Notes: a model not told the origin generated them from the sequence alone. Numbered from the stretch's first letter, positions 18,202-28,328 are shown. The stretch is 64,000 nucleotides of DNA from [Mycobacterium] vasticus (GCF_020181595.1 NZ_CP084028.1:1795544-1859543), one strand, 5' to 3'. Numbers and translations: made by a program.

Positions 18202-18490
18202 AGGTTTCCTCCCGCAGCACCTGGCGGTTGAACAGCCACTCCGCGGCGAGCAGGTAGATCAGCGGGATCCAGCTCGGAAACACCAGAAACTGGCCGAGCA
18301 GCAGCAGTCCGAATCCGACATAGATGGGGTTGCGGCTGATCGCGAACACGCCCGAGGTCACGAGTTTGTCCGGGCGATCGGTGTCGATGCCGACGCGGAA
18401 GCTACTGCCGAAGGCGACCAGGGTCAGCACGACCAGCAGCAGGCCGGCGAAACTGCACGCGACCCCGGCCCACGAGATCGCGTCGGAGCG
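18137..18490 (-). pseudogene. Isoprenylcysteine carboxyl methyltransferase-like remnant
   Basis: The frame 18490-18137 reads as the C-terminal part of an ICMT/PEMT-like membrane methyltransferase: hydrophobic SWAGVACSFAGLLLVVLTL, the motif FGSSFRVGIDTDRP, then RNPIYVGFGLLLLG and EEXXMREHYGREYAEY-type ending RSRVRRYL. An in-frame TGA at 18491-18493 stops the frame where the family continues upstream, so the N-terminal membrane helices are missing and no good start exists (a GTG at 18430 gives 97 residues). Its 3' end overlaps the monooxygenase tail by 65 bp. It is probably a decayed gene or one half of a deletion junction. Confidence 0.65.
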
Positions 18491-18570
18491 TCAGAACCGC
18501 CCCGAGCCGACCAGCGGCCAACCGCGTGCCTAACCTCTCAGGTCAGTACAGCTAGCCGGCACCCGCGGTC

Positions 18571-18634
18571 GTGAGCGTGCGCAGTCGTACGCCGTGACCG
18601 GCGTGTTGCCGGGCAGACACGCACGCTCGCCGGA
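18571..18634. repeat. Palindromic 3'-end repeat after the FAS-II operon
   Basis: GTGAGCGTGCG on the left and CGCACGCTCGC on the right form the outer arms of a roughly 60-bp imperfect inverted repeat. It lies just beyond the accD6 stop (18643) and shares the GAGCGTGC arm with the element at 11083. It is probably the terminator region of the aceE-to-accD6 transcripts. Confidence 0.5.
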
Positions 18635-18642
18635 AATGACGG

Positions 18643-20064
18643 CTACAGCGGGATGTTCTTGTGGCGGCCGCGGCGAGCGGGGGCCTCGGCCAGCGCCTGG
18701 GTGATCTTGCCGCGGGTGTGCGCAGGGTCGATCTTCTCGTCGACGACGCCGATGTCGATGGCGCTGTCCACGCCGCCGGCGATCCGCTCGTGCTCAGCCG
18801 CCAGCTCCTCATGCAGCGCGTCGCGCTCGTGATCGGGAGCGGCAGCCAGCTTCTTCTTGTGCAGGATGCCGACTGCGGCCTTGGCGCCCATGACCGCGAC
18901 CTCGGCGTCCGGCCAGGCGAACACCTTGGTGGCGCCCAGCGAGCGGGAGTTCATCGCGATGTAGGCCCCGCCGTAGGTCTTGCGGGTGACCAGCGTGACC
19001 CGCGGAACGGTGGCCTCGCCGAACGCGTGCAGCAGCTTCGCGCCGCGGCGCACCACGCCGCCCCATTCCTGGCCGACGCCCGGCAGGTAGCCCGGCACGT
19101 CCACGATCACGATCAGCGGAATCCCGAAGGAGTCGCAGAGCCGCACGAAACGTGCTGACTTCTCGGCACTTTCGGAATTCAGGCAGCCACCGAGCCGCAG
19201 CGGGTTGTTGGCCAGCACACCGACGGTGCGCCCGGACAGGCGGCCCAGCCCGACCACCATCGACGGTGCCCACTTGCCCTGCAGTTCGTCAAAGGGAGCG
19301 TCGTCGTCGAGCAGCGCGGTCACCAGCGGGTGCACGTCGTAGGCACGCCGGGCCGACTCCGGCAGCAGCGCGTGCAGGTCGACCTCGCCGGCCTCGGCCT
19401 TGCTGCGGTCGAAATGGCCCTGCTGGCAGAACAATCCGACCAGGCGGCGGCCCCGCTCGTAGGCGTCGAGCTCGTCGTCGGCGACGATGTGGCACACGCC
19501 GGACTTCTTGTGGTGGGTGTCGGGGCCACCGAGCGCGGCCATGTCGACGTCCTCACCGGTGACGCTGCGGACCACGTCCGGGCCGGTCACGAAGACCCGT
19601 CCCTCCGGCGCCATCACGATGACGTCGGTCAGTGCCGGGCCGTAGGCCGCGCCGCCTGCGGCGAAACCGACCACCACCGAGATCTGGGGGACGAAACCGG
19701 AGGCGCGGATCATCGCCTCGAAGACCCGTCCGACCGCATGCAGTGCGCGCACGCCCTCGGCCAGCCGGGCGCCGCCGGAGTGCCACAGGCCCACGATCGG
19801 GCTCTGCTCGGCGATCGCGGTGTCGTAGGCGTTGACGATGTGGTCGCAGCCGTCGATGCCCATCGCGCCGCCCATGACGGTGCCGTCGGTGCAGAACGCG
19901 ATGGTGCGCACGCCGTTGACGGTGCCGCCTGCGGCCAGCACGCCGGAGCGGTCACGCTCATGCAGCAGCTCCACGGTGCCGTCGTCGAAGAACGTCGACA
20001 GGCGCAGCAGGGGGTCACGCGGGTCGAGTGATTCGCCCACTGTCTCGGGAGCCATGGTCGTCAT
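18643..20064 (-). CDS. accD6: Acyl-CoA carboxylase carboxyltransferase beta subunit AccD6
   Basis: 473 residues, the same length as M. tuberculosis AccD6 as I recall it. Carboxyltransferase domains N and C are both present: the first has [12 protein letters not shown] and [10 protein letters not shown], the second [13 protein letters not shown] and [15 protein letters not shown]. With an AccA subunit it carboxylates acetyl-CoA to malonyl-CoA for fatty and mycolic acid synthesis. The ATG at 20064 follows AAGGAGAGG. It is the last gene of the FAS-II operon and its first 50 bp overlap the extended kasB 3' end. Confidence 0.95.
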   Translation of the reverse strand: MTTMAPETVGESLDPRDPLLRLSTFFDDGTVELLHERDRSGVLAAGGTVNGVRTIAFCTDGTVMGGAMGIDGCDHIVNAYDTAIAEQSPIVGLWHSGGARLAEGVRALHAVGRVFEAMIRASGFVPQISVVVGFAAGGAAYGPALTDVIVMAPEGRVFVTGPDVVRSVTGEDVDMAALGGPDTHHKKSGVCHIVADDELDAYERGRRLVGLFCQQGHFDRSKAEAGEVDLHALLPESARRAYDVHPLVTALLDDDAPFDELQGKWAPSMVVGLGRLSGRTVGVLANNPLRLGGCLNSESAEKSARFVRLCDSFGIPLIVIVDVPGYLPGVGQEWGGVVRRGAKLLHAFGEATVPRVTLVTRKTYGGAYIAMNSRSLGATKVFAWPDAEVAVMGAKAAVGILHKKKLAAAPDHERDALHEELAAEHERIAGGVDSAIDIGVVDEKIDPAHTRGKITQALAEAPARRGRHKNIPL

Positions 20065-21349
20065 CGCGCCTCTCCTTGGTCTGGTACCGGCCGAAGACGA
20101 GCGCGACATTGTGCCCGCCGAATCCGAACGAATTGTTGATCGCGTACTGGTAGTTGCCCGGGCGTGGCGCATCGGCCACCACATCCAGGTCGATCTCGGG
20201 ATCGATGTTCTTCAGGTTGAGCGTCGCCGGGATCACCTGGTCGCGCAGGGCCATCACGGTCAGGATCGACTCCACCGCACCGACCGCGCCCACCGAGTGG
20301 CCCAATGCGCTCTTGGGGGCGTACACCGCGGCGTCGCCGCCGTGCTTGCCCAGGGCGCGGTTGATGGCGTGGCCTTCGGCCACGTCGCCCACCGAGGTGC
20401 CGGTGGCGTGGGCGTTGACGTGGTCGATGTCGCCGGGTTGCAGACCGGCGACCTGGATCGCCCGCGACATCGCCCGGCCGGCACTCTCGCCGTCGGGATC
20501 CGGCGCCACGATGTGGTAGCCGTCGGAGGTGATCGACGCGCCCATGATGCGCGCGATGATGTTGGCGCCGCGCGCCTTGGCGTGCTCCTCGGTCTCGATC
20601 ACCATCAGCGCGGCCGCCTCGCCGAACACGAAGCCGTTGCGGTCCCGGTCGAAGGGGCGGCAGGCGCCCGCCGGGTCATCGTTGGTGTTGGACAGCACGA
20701 TGCGCATCTGGGCGAATCCGGCGATCGGCACCGCCTCGATGCGGGTCTCCACGCCACCGCAGATCGCGATGTCGGCCTCACCGAGCACGATCTGCTGCCA
20801 GGCATGAGCGATGCCCTCCGAGCCGGACGCGCACGCCGAGATCGGGGTGATCACACCGGCTTTGGCCTTGCGGTCCAGTCCGATGGTGGCGGCGGCGCCG
20901 TTGGGCATGTACTTCTGCACGGTCAGCGGTGAGACGGCGCGGAAGCCGCGTTCGCGCATTGCGTCGTAGGCGTAGACCAGCTCCTCGGTGGAGCCCAGCC
21001 CGGTACCCACCGACACCAGCAGGCGCCGCGGGTCTACTTCCGGCGAACCGGTGTTCTCCCAGGCCCGTCGACTCAGGGTCAGTGCCATCTTCTGCAGATA
21101 GGACAGCCGCCGCAGTTCGGTGCGGGACAAGCCCTCGTCGAAGCGGTCCGGTGTCTCCACCAGGTGACCCCCGATGCGTACCGGCAGGTCGTATTTGGTG
21201 ATGAAGTCGTCGGTGAGCGTACGAATGCCGCTCTGGCCGTCGAGCAGACCTTTCCAGGTGTTCTCTGCATCGGCGGCCAGAGCGGTCGTCATGGCAAAAC
21301 CGGTGACGACGACGTTGGGTAAACCGTTGCCTGTAGCCAGTGTTGACAT
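20015..21349 (-). CDS. kasB: Beta-ketoacyl-ACP synthase KasB
   Basis: 444-residue FAS-II condensing enzyme. Catalytic Cys in [11 protein letters not shown], the two catalytic histidines in [11 protein letters not shown] and [12 protein letters not shown], and a C-terminal [10 protein letters not shown] glycine loop are all present. It elongates meromycolate chains on AcpM, adding the last carbons needed for full-length mycolates. The ATG at 21349 is chosen by comparison with KasA. The conserved part ends at ALVFGRY; about 21 extra residues (from QTKERRDDD) run out of frame into accD6, an unusual tail. Confidence 0.93.
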   Translation of the reverse strand: MSTLATGNGLPNVVVTGFAMTTALAADAENTWKGLLDGQSGIRTLTDDFITKYDLPVRIGGHLVETPDRFDEGLSRTELRRLSYLQKMALTLSRRAWENTGSPEVDPRRLLVSVGTGLGSTEELVYAYDAMRERGFRAVSPLTVQKYMPNGAAATIGLDRKAKAGVITPISACASGSEGIAHAWQQIVLGEADIAICGGVETRIEAVPIAGFAQMRIVLSNTNDDPAGACRPFDRDRNGFVFGEAAALMVIETEEHAKARGANIIARIMGASITSDGYHIVAPDPDGESAGRAMSRAIQVAGLQPGDIDHVNAHATGTSVGDVAEGHAINRALGKHGGDAAVYAPKSALGHSVGAVGAVESILTVMALRDQVIPATLNLKNIDPEIDLDVVADAPRPGNYQYAINNSFGFGGHNVALVFGRYQTKERRDDDHGSRDSGRITRPA

Positions 21350-21383
21350 GGGTGTTGCGGAATCCTTCCCCCGTCGGAGAGTG

Positions 21384-22634
21384 TCAGTACCGCCCGAAGG
21401 CGAGCGCGACGTTGTGTCCTCCGAACCCGAATGAGTTGTTGATCGCGTACTGATATTCGCCGTAGCGGGGGGCACCTGCGACCACGTCCAGGTTGATCTC
21501 CTCGTCCGGCGTCTCGTAGTTGAGCGTCGGCGGGATGACGCCGTCGCGCAGCGTGAGCACCGTCAGCACCGACTCCAGCGCACCGACCGCTCCGATGGAG
21601 TGGCCGAGCGCCGACTTGGGTGCGTACACCGCGGCGTGCTCACATCCGGCTTCCCGGATCGCGTTCGCCTCGGCGGTGTCACCGATCGGGGTGGCGGTGC
21701 CGTGGGCGTTGATGTGGTCGATGTCCTTGGCGGAGATGCCCGCCAGCTCCATCGACCGCTTCATGGCCTGACCGGCCCGCTGGCCGTCGGGACCGGGAGC
21801 CACCATATGGAAGGCGTCGGAAGTGATTCCGGCACCCATCAATCGGGCCAGCGGCTTGGCGCCGCGGGCCTTGGCGTGTTCTTCGGTCTCGATGATCATC
21901 ATCGCGCCGGCCTCGCCGAACACGAAGCCGTCCCGGGCCTTGTCGAAGGGCCGTGACGCCTTCTCGGGCTCGTCGTTGCGGGTCGACATCGCGCGCATCA
22001 TCGAGAACGCCGCGATCGGCAGCGCCTCGATCATGCCCTCCACGCCGCCACAGACGACCATGTCGGCGTCACCCATCACGATGTGACGCCAGGCGTGCGC
22101 GATGGCCTCCGAACCCGACGAACAGGCCGAGACCGGGGTGATGACCCCGGCGCGAGCCCCGAGCGCCAGACCGGCGACCGCAGCGGCGCCGTTGGGCATG
22201 ACCATCTGCACGGCCAGCGGCGACACCTTGCGGGGGCCGCCCTCGTTCATCAGGTCGTAGGTCTCGACGATCTTCTCGCCGCCGCCCAATCCGGTGCCGA
22301 TGACGACCGCGAGCCGGTCCTTGTCGACGTCCGGCGTGCCGGCGTTGGACCAGAGCCGCTCGCTGAGCAACTTGGACATCCGCTGGACGTAGGACATGCG
22401 GCGCATGTCCAGTCGGCCCATGTGGTCGTCGACCGGGTCCTTGAGCTGACCGCCGATCTTGACCGGCAGCTCCCATTTCTCGGTGAAATCACCGGTGAGG
22501 GTACGGATACCGCTCTCGCCGGCCAGCAGACCCTTCCACGTGCCGTCGATATCCGCAGCGATCGATGTTGTTGCCTCAACGGCGGTTACCACCACAGAGG
22601 GGTAACCGCCGTTGGCCGTAGAAGGCTTGGACAC
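21384..22634 (-). CDS. kasA: Beta-ketoacyl-ACP synthase KasA
   Basis: 416 residues. The Cys-His-His triad is in [22 protein letters not shown] and [12 protein letters not shown]. KasA carries out the initial and middle rounds of meromycolate elongation with malonyl-AcpM and is the target of thiolactomycin in mycobacteria. The GTG start at 22634 lies directly against the acpM TAA stop, so the two genes are translated together. It ends at FGRY, the family end, unlike KasB here. Confidence 0.95.
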   Translation of the reverse strand: MSKPSTANGGYPSVVVTAVEATTSIAADIDGTWKGLLAGESGIRTLTGDFTEKWELPVKIGGQLKDPVDDHMGRLDMRRMSYVQRMSKLLSERLWSNAGTPDVDKDRLAVVIGTGLGGGEKIVETYDLMNEGGPRKVSPLAVQMVMPNGAAAVAGLALGARAGVITPVSACSSGSEAIAHAWRHIVMGDADMVVCGGVEGMIEALPIAAFSMMRAMSTRNDEPEKASRPFDKARDGFVFGEAGAMMIIETEEHAKARGAKPLARLMGAGITSDAFHMVAPGPDGQRAGQAMKRSMELAGISAKDIDHINAHGTATPIGDTAEANAIREAGCEHAAVYAPKSALGHSIGAVGALESVLTVLTLRDGVIPPTLNYETPDEEINLDVVAGAPRYGEYQYAINNSFGFGGHNVALAFGRY

Positions 22635-22934
22635 TTAGCTCTCCGAACCGAACTTCTCGCGCAGCGCGGCGGCGGCTTCGGGGTTCTCGGCCTCGAGCTT
22701 CTGGATGTAGCCGACCACGTCACCGACGGTGCGCAGACCCGCGAGGTCCTCGTCGGGGATCTTCACGCCGTACTTGTCCTCGGTCTGCACGGCGATCTCC
22801 ACCATCGACAGCGAGTCGATGTCCAGGTCGTCGACGAACGACTTCTCGACGGTGACCTCGCTCGGCTCGATCCCGGTCACCTCTTCGATGATCTCGGCGA
22901 GACCGGCGATGATTTCATCCTGACTTGCAGGCAC
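22635..22934 (-). CDS. acpM: Meromycolate extension acyl carrier protein AcpM
   Basis: 99-residue acidic carrier protein. S41 in DIDSLSMVEI takes the phosphopantetheine arm. It carries the growing meromycolate chain between FAS-II enzymes. GTG start with GAAGGGA upstream. M. tuberculosis AcpM is longer (115 residues by memory) with a flexible C-terminal tail; this one ends soon after the fourth helix, at ALREKFGSES. Confidence 0.95.
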   Translation of the reverse strand: MPASQDEIIAGLAEIIEEVTGIEPSEVTVEKSFVDDLDIDSLSMVEIAVQTEDKYGVKIPDEDLAGLRTVGDVVGYIQKLEAENPEAAAALREKFGSES

Positions 22935-23012
22935 TGTGTTTCCCTTCGTTGGATCCGCACGGGGTGTGCGGGGTGATTACTGCGTATCTGGTTGTGCAGG
23001 TTGGAGCGGGCG

Positions 23013-23933
23013 CTAAAACTCGGGGAGCCCGTCCAGATCTGCGGGGGACTTGACGGCGTGCGTCGGGGTCCCCCGAAGTTCGCGTTTGGCGATGCCCGCC
23101 AGCGTGCCCGCGGGCGGGAACTCCACGATCGCGGTGACCTCGCGCGCGCGGAGCGTGTCGCTGCACAGGTCCCAGCGCACCGGCTGGGTCAGCTGTGCGA
23201 CGAGCTGTTCCATCGCGGCGGCCGCCGACGTGACCGGCTGTCCGTCGCGGTTGGACAGCAGGGTCGCGGTGGGCTCGTTCGTGGTGACCCGCGCCGCCGC
23301 GGCGGAGTAGGCCTCCAGGGCCGGGGCCATGTATTGGGTGTGGAATGCGCCGGCCGTGGCCAGCTTGCGAACCCGGGCCTTCTCGGGCGCGTCTTCGGCG
23401 AGCTTGTCCAGCGCGGTCAGTGGGCCGGCGGCGACGATCTGGCCGGCGGCGTTGCGGTTGGCCGGGATCAGGTCGAGCTGCTCCAGGCGCGCCAGCACCT
23501 CGGCCTCGTCGCCGCCGAGCACCGCGGCCATGCCGGTCGGCTCGAGGGCGCAGGCCTTGGCCATCTCGCGGCCGCGGGTGGCGGCCAGCATGACGGCGTC
23601 GTCGGGGGAGATCACGCCAGCGATGGCGTAGGCGGCGATCTCGCCGACCGAGTGGCCGGCCACGATCACGTCCTGGCCGAGCGGGCCGCTGCGGCGTTCG
23701 GACAGCGCGGCGTAGGCCAGCAGCGTCGCCGCCACCACCAGCGGCTGGGTGACCGCGGTGTCGGTGATCTCTTCGGCGGTTGCCGTGGTGCCCAGCGCGA
23801 CCAGGTCCAGGCCGCTGATGTCCGACCAGGCGGTCAGCTGGGCGCGGGCTTCACCGGCATCCGGGCCCTCGAGCCACGGCGACAGCATGCCGGGGGTCTG
23901 GGATCCCTGTCCGGGAGCGAGCAACGCAATCAC
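23013..23933 (-). CDS. fabD: Malonyl-CoA:ACP transacylase
   Basis: 306 residues. GQGSQ near the N-terminus and the nucleophile S95 in GHSVGE define the malonyl transferase fold; QLTQPVRW near the C-terminus is family-typical. It loads malonate from malonyl-CoA onto AcpM. Opens the fabD-acpM-kasA-kasB-accD6 operon; the 206-bp gap upstream holds a palindrome matching the one upstream of mabR. GTG start at 23933. Confidence 0.93.
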   Translation of the reverse strand: MIALLAPGQGSQTPGMLSPWLEGPDAGEARAQLTAWSDISGLDLVALGTTATAEEITDTAVTQPLVVAATLLAYAALSERRSGPLGQDVIVAGHSVGEIAAYAIAGVISPDDAVMLAATRGREMAKACALEPTGMAAVLGGDEAEVLARLEQLDLIPANRNAAGQIVAAGPLTALDKLAEDAPEKARVRKLATAGAFHTQYMAPALEAYSAAAARVTTNEPTATLLSNRDGQPVTSAAAAMEQLVAQLTQPVRWDLCSDTLRAREVTAIVEFPPAGTLAGIAKRELRGTPTHAVKSPADLDGLPEF

Positions 23934-23943
23934 ATCATTAAGA

Positions 23944-23992
23944 GAACATTGTGAAGCGCGTTTTGCAGGATGTCCTAGATTATGAACATTGT
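23944..23992. promoter_or_regulatory. GAACATTGT direct repeats upstream of fabD
   Basis: GAACATTGT occurs at 23944-23952 and again at 23984-23992, exactly 40 bp apart (about four helical turns), in the AT-richer leader of fabD. The first copy lies only 11 bp before the GTG, so a bound protein would block initiation. No protein can be named. Confidence 0.35.
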
Positions 23993-24000
23993 CTTATGTT

Positions 24001-24019
24001 TTTGTGGAGACTCTACAAA
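24001..24019. promoter_or_regulatory. Candidate MabR operator upstream of fabD
   Basis: TTTGTGGAGACTCTACAAA is a 19-bp palindrome with 8 of 9 base pairs formed on either side of the centre. It lies 67 bp upstream of fabD. A site with the same outer arm, TTTGTGG, precedes mabR itself at 25490-25510. MabR is known to bind the FAS-II promoter; assigning it to this site is inference. Confidence 0.6.
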
Positions 24020-24139
24020 TGGGGCATCCGATGCGACGTGTTTGATACCGTCCCGCGACAACTTGCCCGCTGACCGGAGTCCCGGCCGGTGGTGTCGGCG
24101 GTGGTCAGCGGTGTATCGGCCGTCATCGGTTACCGGACC

Positions 24140-25471
24140 TCACCCGGGGCCTGAACCGGCCACCTGCGGCATCTCGTGCGCCGCATCGACACCGCCGAAG
24201 CTGGCCCGCTGGGCCTGGTTGGCCAGCCGTCCCACTGTGGAGGCGACCCGGAGCACGTAGGCGTCGCGCGGCTGGGTGGGGTCCCGGCCGGTGAAGTCGG
24301 CTATCCGCTTGAGGCGATAGCGCACGGTGTTTGGATGAACGAACAAGGCGCGGGCGCAGGCCTCGATGGCGCCGCCACAGTCGAGATAGGCCTCCAGAGT
24401 CTCGGTGAGTGCGGGTCCGGCCTCGGCCAGCGGTCGCATCACGTCGGTGTGCAGGGCCGCGATCGCCGAGGCGTCGCCGATGAGGGCCCGCTCCGGGAGG
24501 AGTTCGCGAGCCAGCACCGGCCGGGGCGCCCCGGTCCAGCCGGTGACGGCGTTCATGCCGGAGATCGCCTCGCTGGCGCTGTGGTAGGCCCCGGTCAGGG
24601 TCGGTGCGGTCGGGCCGATCACCACCGGCCCGTCGGAGAACGCCCCGAGCAGGTCGGCGAAGAACTTCTGGGTCGGCGAAAGCGGGCCGGACACGATCGC
24701 CACCAGCCAGGTGCCGTGTACATCGGTCAGTGCGGCGCGGCCGTGCCGTTCGGCGACGTCGCGCAGATCCTGGCTAGCCTTCTCGCCGGAGATGGGGGCA
24801 CCTCCCGCTTGCGGGGGAGTATCGGGGCCGTGCGGCGCGGTGCCGACCACGACGGTGGCGGGCGCGGTGGTGTCCCAGTTCAGCGCGGCCGCCCGGCTCA
24901 GCAGTTCCGGTCCGGTGTCGCCGCGGACCACGGCGTCGACGACGCTGGCCTCCATCCGGGAATCCCAGGTGCCCCGGGCCTCGGCGGCGTCGGCGTAGGC
25001 GGAGGCGGCGGTGAAGGCCAGGTCGCGGCTGTACTTGAGGATGCCCACCGTCAAGGCGGTCACCTGCTCCTCGGAGCGGGCCAGCAGGGGCACGACCTCC
25101 TCGAAGAACTCCATCGTGACCCGCACCATGTCCACGGTGTGGCGCAGCGCGATGTGCCGGGTCAGTTCCTGGGGCACCAGCTCGAACGCCTGCGCCGTGT
25201 GGCTGACGTTGCCGTGCGGGTCCTGCATCCACTCGGCGAAGTTGACCACCGCGGCCTGCACCACCAGGGCGACACTGGCCCGCTGGGACGCCTGCAGGTC
25301 GGCGAAGAACGGCAGCCGGTCGCCCATCATCGACACCGCCTCGGTGGCCAGCCGGCCCGAATAATGCTTCAGCCTGCGCAGCAGGGTGTCCGGGACGGTA
25401 CTGAGCAGGTCCAAGGTGGACCGCGGCAGGTTCGGGCCGTCCGGGTTGGCCGAAACGACGTTGTCAACCAT
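24140..25471 (-). CDS. mabR: Mycolic acid biosynthesis regulator MabR (PucR family)
   Basis: 443 residues. The C-terminal PucR-type HTH is clear at about 375-415 (CGGAIEACARALFVHPNTVRYRLK); the N-terminal two thirds hold the family's regulatory region. In M. tuberculosis the equivalent Rv2242 (MabR) lies immediately before fabD and controls FAS-II transcription. The same place and orientation hold here. A palindromic 28-bp insertion in the middle (24793-24820) encodes TPPQAGGAPI. ATG at 25471. Confidence 0.85.
   Translation of the reverse strand: MVDNVVSANPDGPNLPRSTLDLLSTVPDTLLRRLKHYSGRLATEAVSMMGDRLPFFADLQASQRASVALVVQAAVVNFAEWMQDPHGNVSHTAQAFELVPQELTRHIALRHTVDMVRVTMEFFEEVVPLLARSEEQVTALTVGILKYSRDLAFTAASAYADAAEARGTWDSRMEASVVDAVVRGDTGPELLSRAAALNWDTTAPATVVVGTAPHGPDTPPQAGGAPISGEKASQDLRDVAERHGRAALTDVHGTWLVAIVSGPLSPTQKFFADLLGAFSDGPVVIGPTAPTLTGAYHSASEAISGMNAVTGWTGAPRPVLARELLPERALIGDASAIAALHTDVMRPLAEAGPALTETLEAYLDCGGAIEACARALFVHPNTVRYRLKRIADFTGRDPTQPRDAYVLRVASTVGRLANQAQRASFGGVDAAHEMPQVAGSGPG
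24793..24820. repeat. In-frame palindromic insert within mabR
   Basis: The segment contains CTCCCGCTTGCGGGGGAG, a GC-rich hairpin, and reads in frame as a Gly/Pro loop inside MabR. Its composition stands out from the surrounding code. It resembles short palindromes dispersed through some mycobacterial genomes, but no second copy was seen in this window. Confidence 0.4.
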
Positions 25472-25489
25472 CCCTAAAAGCTACGCCTG

Positions 25490-25510
25490 TTTTGTGGACA
25501 GTCCCCACAA
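25490..25510. promoter_or_regulatory. Candidate MabR operator upstream of mabR
   Basis: TTGTGG, a 7-bp spacer and CCACAA form a perfect-arm inverted repeat 18 bp before the mabR ATG and after the aceE stop. It shares TTTGTGGA with the fabD-upstream palindrome at 24001, so autoregulation by MabR is likely. Confidence 0.6.
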
Positions 25511-25526
25511 CCCGTCGAGGGTTGCC

Positions 25527-28328
25527 TCAGGCGACCCCCGAATCCGAGGTCTGCTCGGGGGCGGCCAGCACATCGTCGATCGCGTAGCGAGCCGCTGCCG
25601 TGGCCGGTGCCGAGGAGTCGATCGTGCCTTCGCGGGCCAGCGCGGCCAGCACCGCCACCACCACCGACTCGGCGTCGGTGTTGAAGTACCGCCGGGCCGC
25701 CGGCCGGGTGTCGGAGAAGCCGAACCCGTCGGTGCCCAGGGTTGTGTAGTCGCCGGGCACCCAGGGCCGGATCTGCTCGGGAACCGCGCGCATCCAGTCC
25801 GAGACCGCCACCACCGGGCCGGGCGTGGCCGAGAGGGCCTCGGACAAGACCCGAGTCACATACGGCACCGCCGCCGGCTGATCCGGGTGGCGCAACCGTT
25901 CGCGTTCGATCGCCACGCCGTCCCGGTTGAGCTCACCCCAGCTGGTCACCGACCACACATCGGCGGCCACGTCCCAGTCGGCGGCCAGCAGGTCTGCGGC
26001 CCGCAGTGCCTCGGGCATCGACACGCCCGACGCCAGGATCTGTGCGGTGGCCGACTTCGGCTGCGCGGCCTGTCGGTAGCGGTAGATGCCACGCAGCAGA
26101 CCTTCGGGGTCGAAGCCCTCCGGTTCGGCGGGCTGGACGTAGGGCTCGTTGTAGATCGTGATGTAGAAGTACACGTTCTCCGGGTCGGCCCCGAACATGC
26201 GCGCCAGGCCGCTCTCGATGATGTGGGCGACCTCGTAGGCGAACGCCGGATCGTAGGCGACCACAGCCGGATTGGTGCTGGCCAGCAGCAGCGAATGCCC
26301 GTCGGCGTGCTGCAGGCCCTCGCCGGTCAAGGTGGTGCGGCCGGCCGTGGCGCCCAGGACGAAACCGCGCGCCATCTGATCGGCCGCGGCCCACAGCCCG
26401 TCGCCGGTGCGCTGGAAGCCGAACATCGAATAGAAGATGTAGATCGGGATCATCGGCTCGTCGTGGGTGGCATAGGAGGTGCCCACTGCGGTGAAGCTGG
26501 CCGTCGAACCGGCCTCGTTGATGCCTTCGTGCAGGATGTGGCCGGTTTCGCTCTCCTTGTACGCCAGCATCAGATCAGCATCCACTGAGGTGTAGAGCTG
26601 CCCGTTACGGTTGTAGATCTTCAGCGACGGGAACCACGAGTCCATCCCGAATGTACGTGCCTCGTCGGGAATGATCGGGACCAGTCGCGGTCCGATCTCC
26701 TTGTCGCGCAACAGTTCTTTGAACACCCGCACGGTCGCCATCGTGGTGGCGACCTCCTGGGTGCCCGAGCCTGCCCTGACCGCCGCATAGACCGACGAGT
26801 CCGGTAGGGCCAGCGGTCGGGCCGTGGTGCGACGGTGCGGGACGAAACCGCCGAGCGCACGGCGACGGTCCAGCAGGTAGCGGATCTCCGGTGCGTCCTC
26901 GCCCGGGTGGTAGTACGGCGGCAGGTACGGGTTCTCCTCAAGTTGGGTGTCCGAGACGGGAATTCGCATCTCGTCGCGGAAGTCCTTGAGGTCGGCCAGC
27001 CGGAACTTCTTCATCTGGTGGGTGGCGTTGCGGCCGGCGAAGTAGCTGCCCAGGCTGTAGCCCTTGATGGTCTTGGCCAGGATGACCGTCGGCTGGCCCT
27101 TGTGCTCGACGGCCGCCCGGTAGGCGGCATGGACCTTGCGGTAGTCGTGCCCGCCGCGCTTGAGGTGCCAGATGTCCTGATCCGACAGATCCTGAACCAG
27201 GGCCTTGGTGCGCGGATCGCGACCGAAGAAGTGCTCCCGCACATAGCCGCCGTCGTTGGCCTTGTAGGTCTGGTAGTCGCCGTCGGGGGTGACGTTCATC
27301 AGGTTGACCAGGGCACCGTCTCGGTCGGCGTGCAGCAGGGCGTCCCACTCACGGCCCCACACCACCTTGATGACATTCCAGCCCGCCCCGCGGAAGAACG
27401 ATTCCAGCTCCTGGATGATCTTGCCGTTGCCACGGACCGGGCCGTCGAGTCGCTGCAGGTTGCAGTTGATCACGAAGGTCAGGTTGTCCAGGCCCTCCAG
27501 CGCACCGACGTGCAGCAGCCCGCGGCTCTCCGGCTCGTCCATCTCGCCGTCGCCCAAAAAGCACCACACGTGCTGATCGGAGGTGTCCTTGATGCCGCGG
27601 TCGTGCAGGTAGTGGTTGAACCGGGCCTGGTAGATGGCGTTCATCGGCCCCAGCCCCATCGACACGGTGGGGAACTCCCAGAAGTCGGGCTTGAGGTGCG
27701 GGTGCGGGTAGGACGGCAGACCGCCGCCGGGGTGACTGTGTTCCTGGCGGAAGCCGTCGAGGTCATGGGTGCTCAGCCGGCCCTCCAGGAACGCCCTGGC
27801 GTAGATGCCGGGGGAGGCATGCCCCTGGATGAACACCTGGTCGCCGCCGCCGGGGTGGTCCTTGCCGCGGAAAAAGTGGTTGAACCCGACCTCATAGAGC
27901 GTCGACGACGACGCGTAGGTCGAGATGTGCCCTCCCACACCGACGCCGGGCCGCTGCGCGCGGTGCACCATCACCGCGGCGTTCCAGCGGATCCAGCTGC
28001 GGTAGCGGCGCTCGGTGTCCTCGTCGCCGGGGAACCACGGCTCCAGCTCGGTGGGAATGGTGTTGACGTAGTCGGTGGAGGTCAGCGCCGGGATCGCGAC
28101 GCGCTGCTCGCCGGCGCGTTCCAGCAGCCGCAGCATCAGGTAGCGGGCCCGGACCGGTCCCGAACGGGCCAGTAGTGCGTCGAAGGAGTCCAGCCACTCG
28201 CCGGTCTCTTCGGGATCGATGTCGGGAAGGTAGGACGCCACGCCCTCCCGGATAACCCGCACCCGGTCGGATTCGCTTGCGCCGCTTCGTTTTTTGGCCA
28301 TATCCTGGCCTGCCGGATCGATAGTCAA
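25527..28328 (-). CDS. aceE: Pyruvate dehydrogenase E1 component, homodimeric
   Basis: 933 residues, full length for homodimeric E1. The thiamin diphosphate motif is [25 protein letters not shown], split here by a long loop, with [19 protein letters not shown] after it. It decarboxylates pyruvate and acetylates the lipoyl E2 (SucB/DlaT at 60966-62699 in this window). The start is TTG at 28328, placed by AAGGAGC eight bases upstream; the first dozen residues are not conserved. It precedes mabR in the same direction, linking acetyl-CoA supply to FAS-II. Confidence 0.95.
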   Translation of the reverse strand: MTIDPAGQDMAKKRSGASESDRVRVIREGVASYLPDIDPEETGEWLDSFDALLARSGPVRARYLMLRLLERAGEQRVAIPALTSTDYVNTIPTELEPWFPGDEDTERRYRSWIRWNAAVMVHRAQRPGVGVGGHISTYASSSTLYEVGFNHFFRGKDHPGGGDQVFIQGHASPGIYARAFLEGRLSTHDLDGFRQEHSHPGGGLPSYPHPHLKPDFWEFPTVSMGLGPMNAIYQARFNHYLHDRGIKDTSDQHVWCFLGDGEMDEPESRGLLHVGALEGLDNLTFVINCNLQRLDGPVRGNGKIIQELESFFRGAGWNVIKVVWGREWDALLHADRDGALVNLMNVTPDGDYQTYKANDGGYVREHFFGRDPRTKALVQDLSDQDIWHLKRGGHDYRKVHAAYRAAVEHKGQPTVILAKTIKGYSLGSYFAGRNATHQMKKFRLADLKDFRDEMRIPVSDTQLEENPYLPPYYHPGEDAPEIRYLLDRRRALGGFVPHRRTTARPLALPDSSVYAAVRAGSGTQEVATTMATVRVFKELLRDKEIGPRLVPIIPDEARTFGMDSWFPSLKIYNRNGQLYTSVDADLMLAYKESETGHILHEGINEAGSTASFTAVGTSYATHDEPMIPIYIFYSMFGFQRTGDGLWAAADQMARGFVLGATAGRTTLTGEGLQHADGHSLLLASTNPAVVAYDPAFAYEVAHIIESGLARMFGADPENVYFYITIYNEPYVQPAEPEGFDPEGLLRGIYRYRQAAQPKSATAQILASGVSMPEALRAADLLAADWDVAADVWSVTSWGELNRDGVAIERERLRHPDQPAAVPYVTRVLSEALSATPGPVVAVSDWMRAVPEQIRPWVPGDYTTLGTDGFGFSDTRPAARRYFNTDAESVVVAVLAALAREGTIDSSAPATAAARYAIDDVLAAPEQTSDSGVA

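Noticed and set aside
26835..28175. A 446-codon plus-strand frame
   Set aside because: It is antisense to aceE, whose protein is highly conserved; the frame is rich in Val, Arg and His with no domain.
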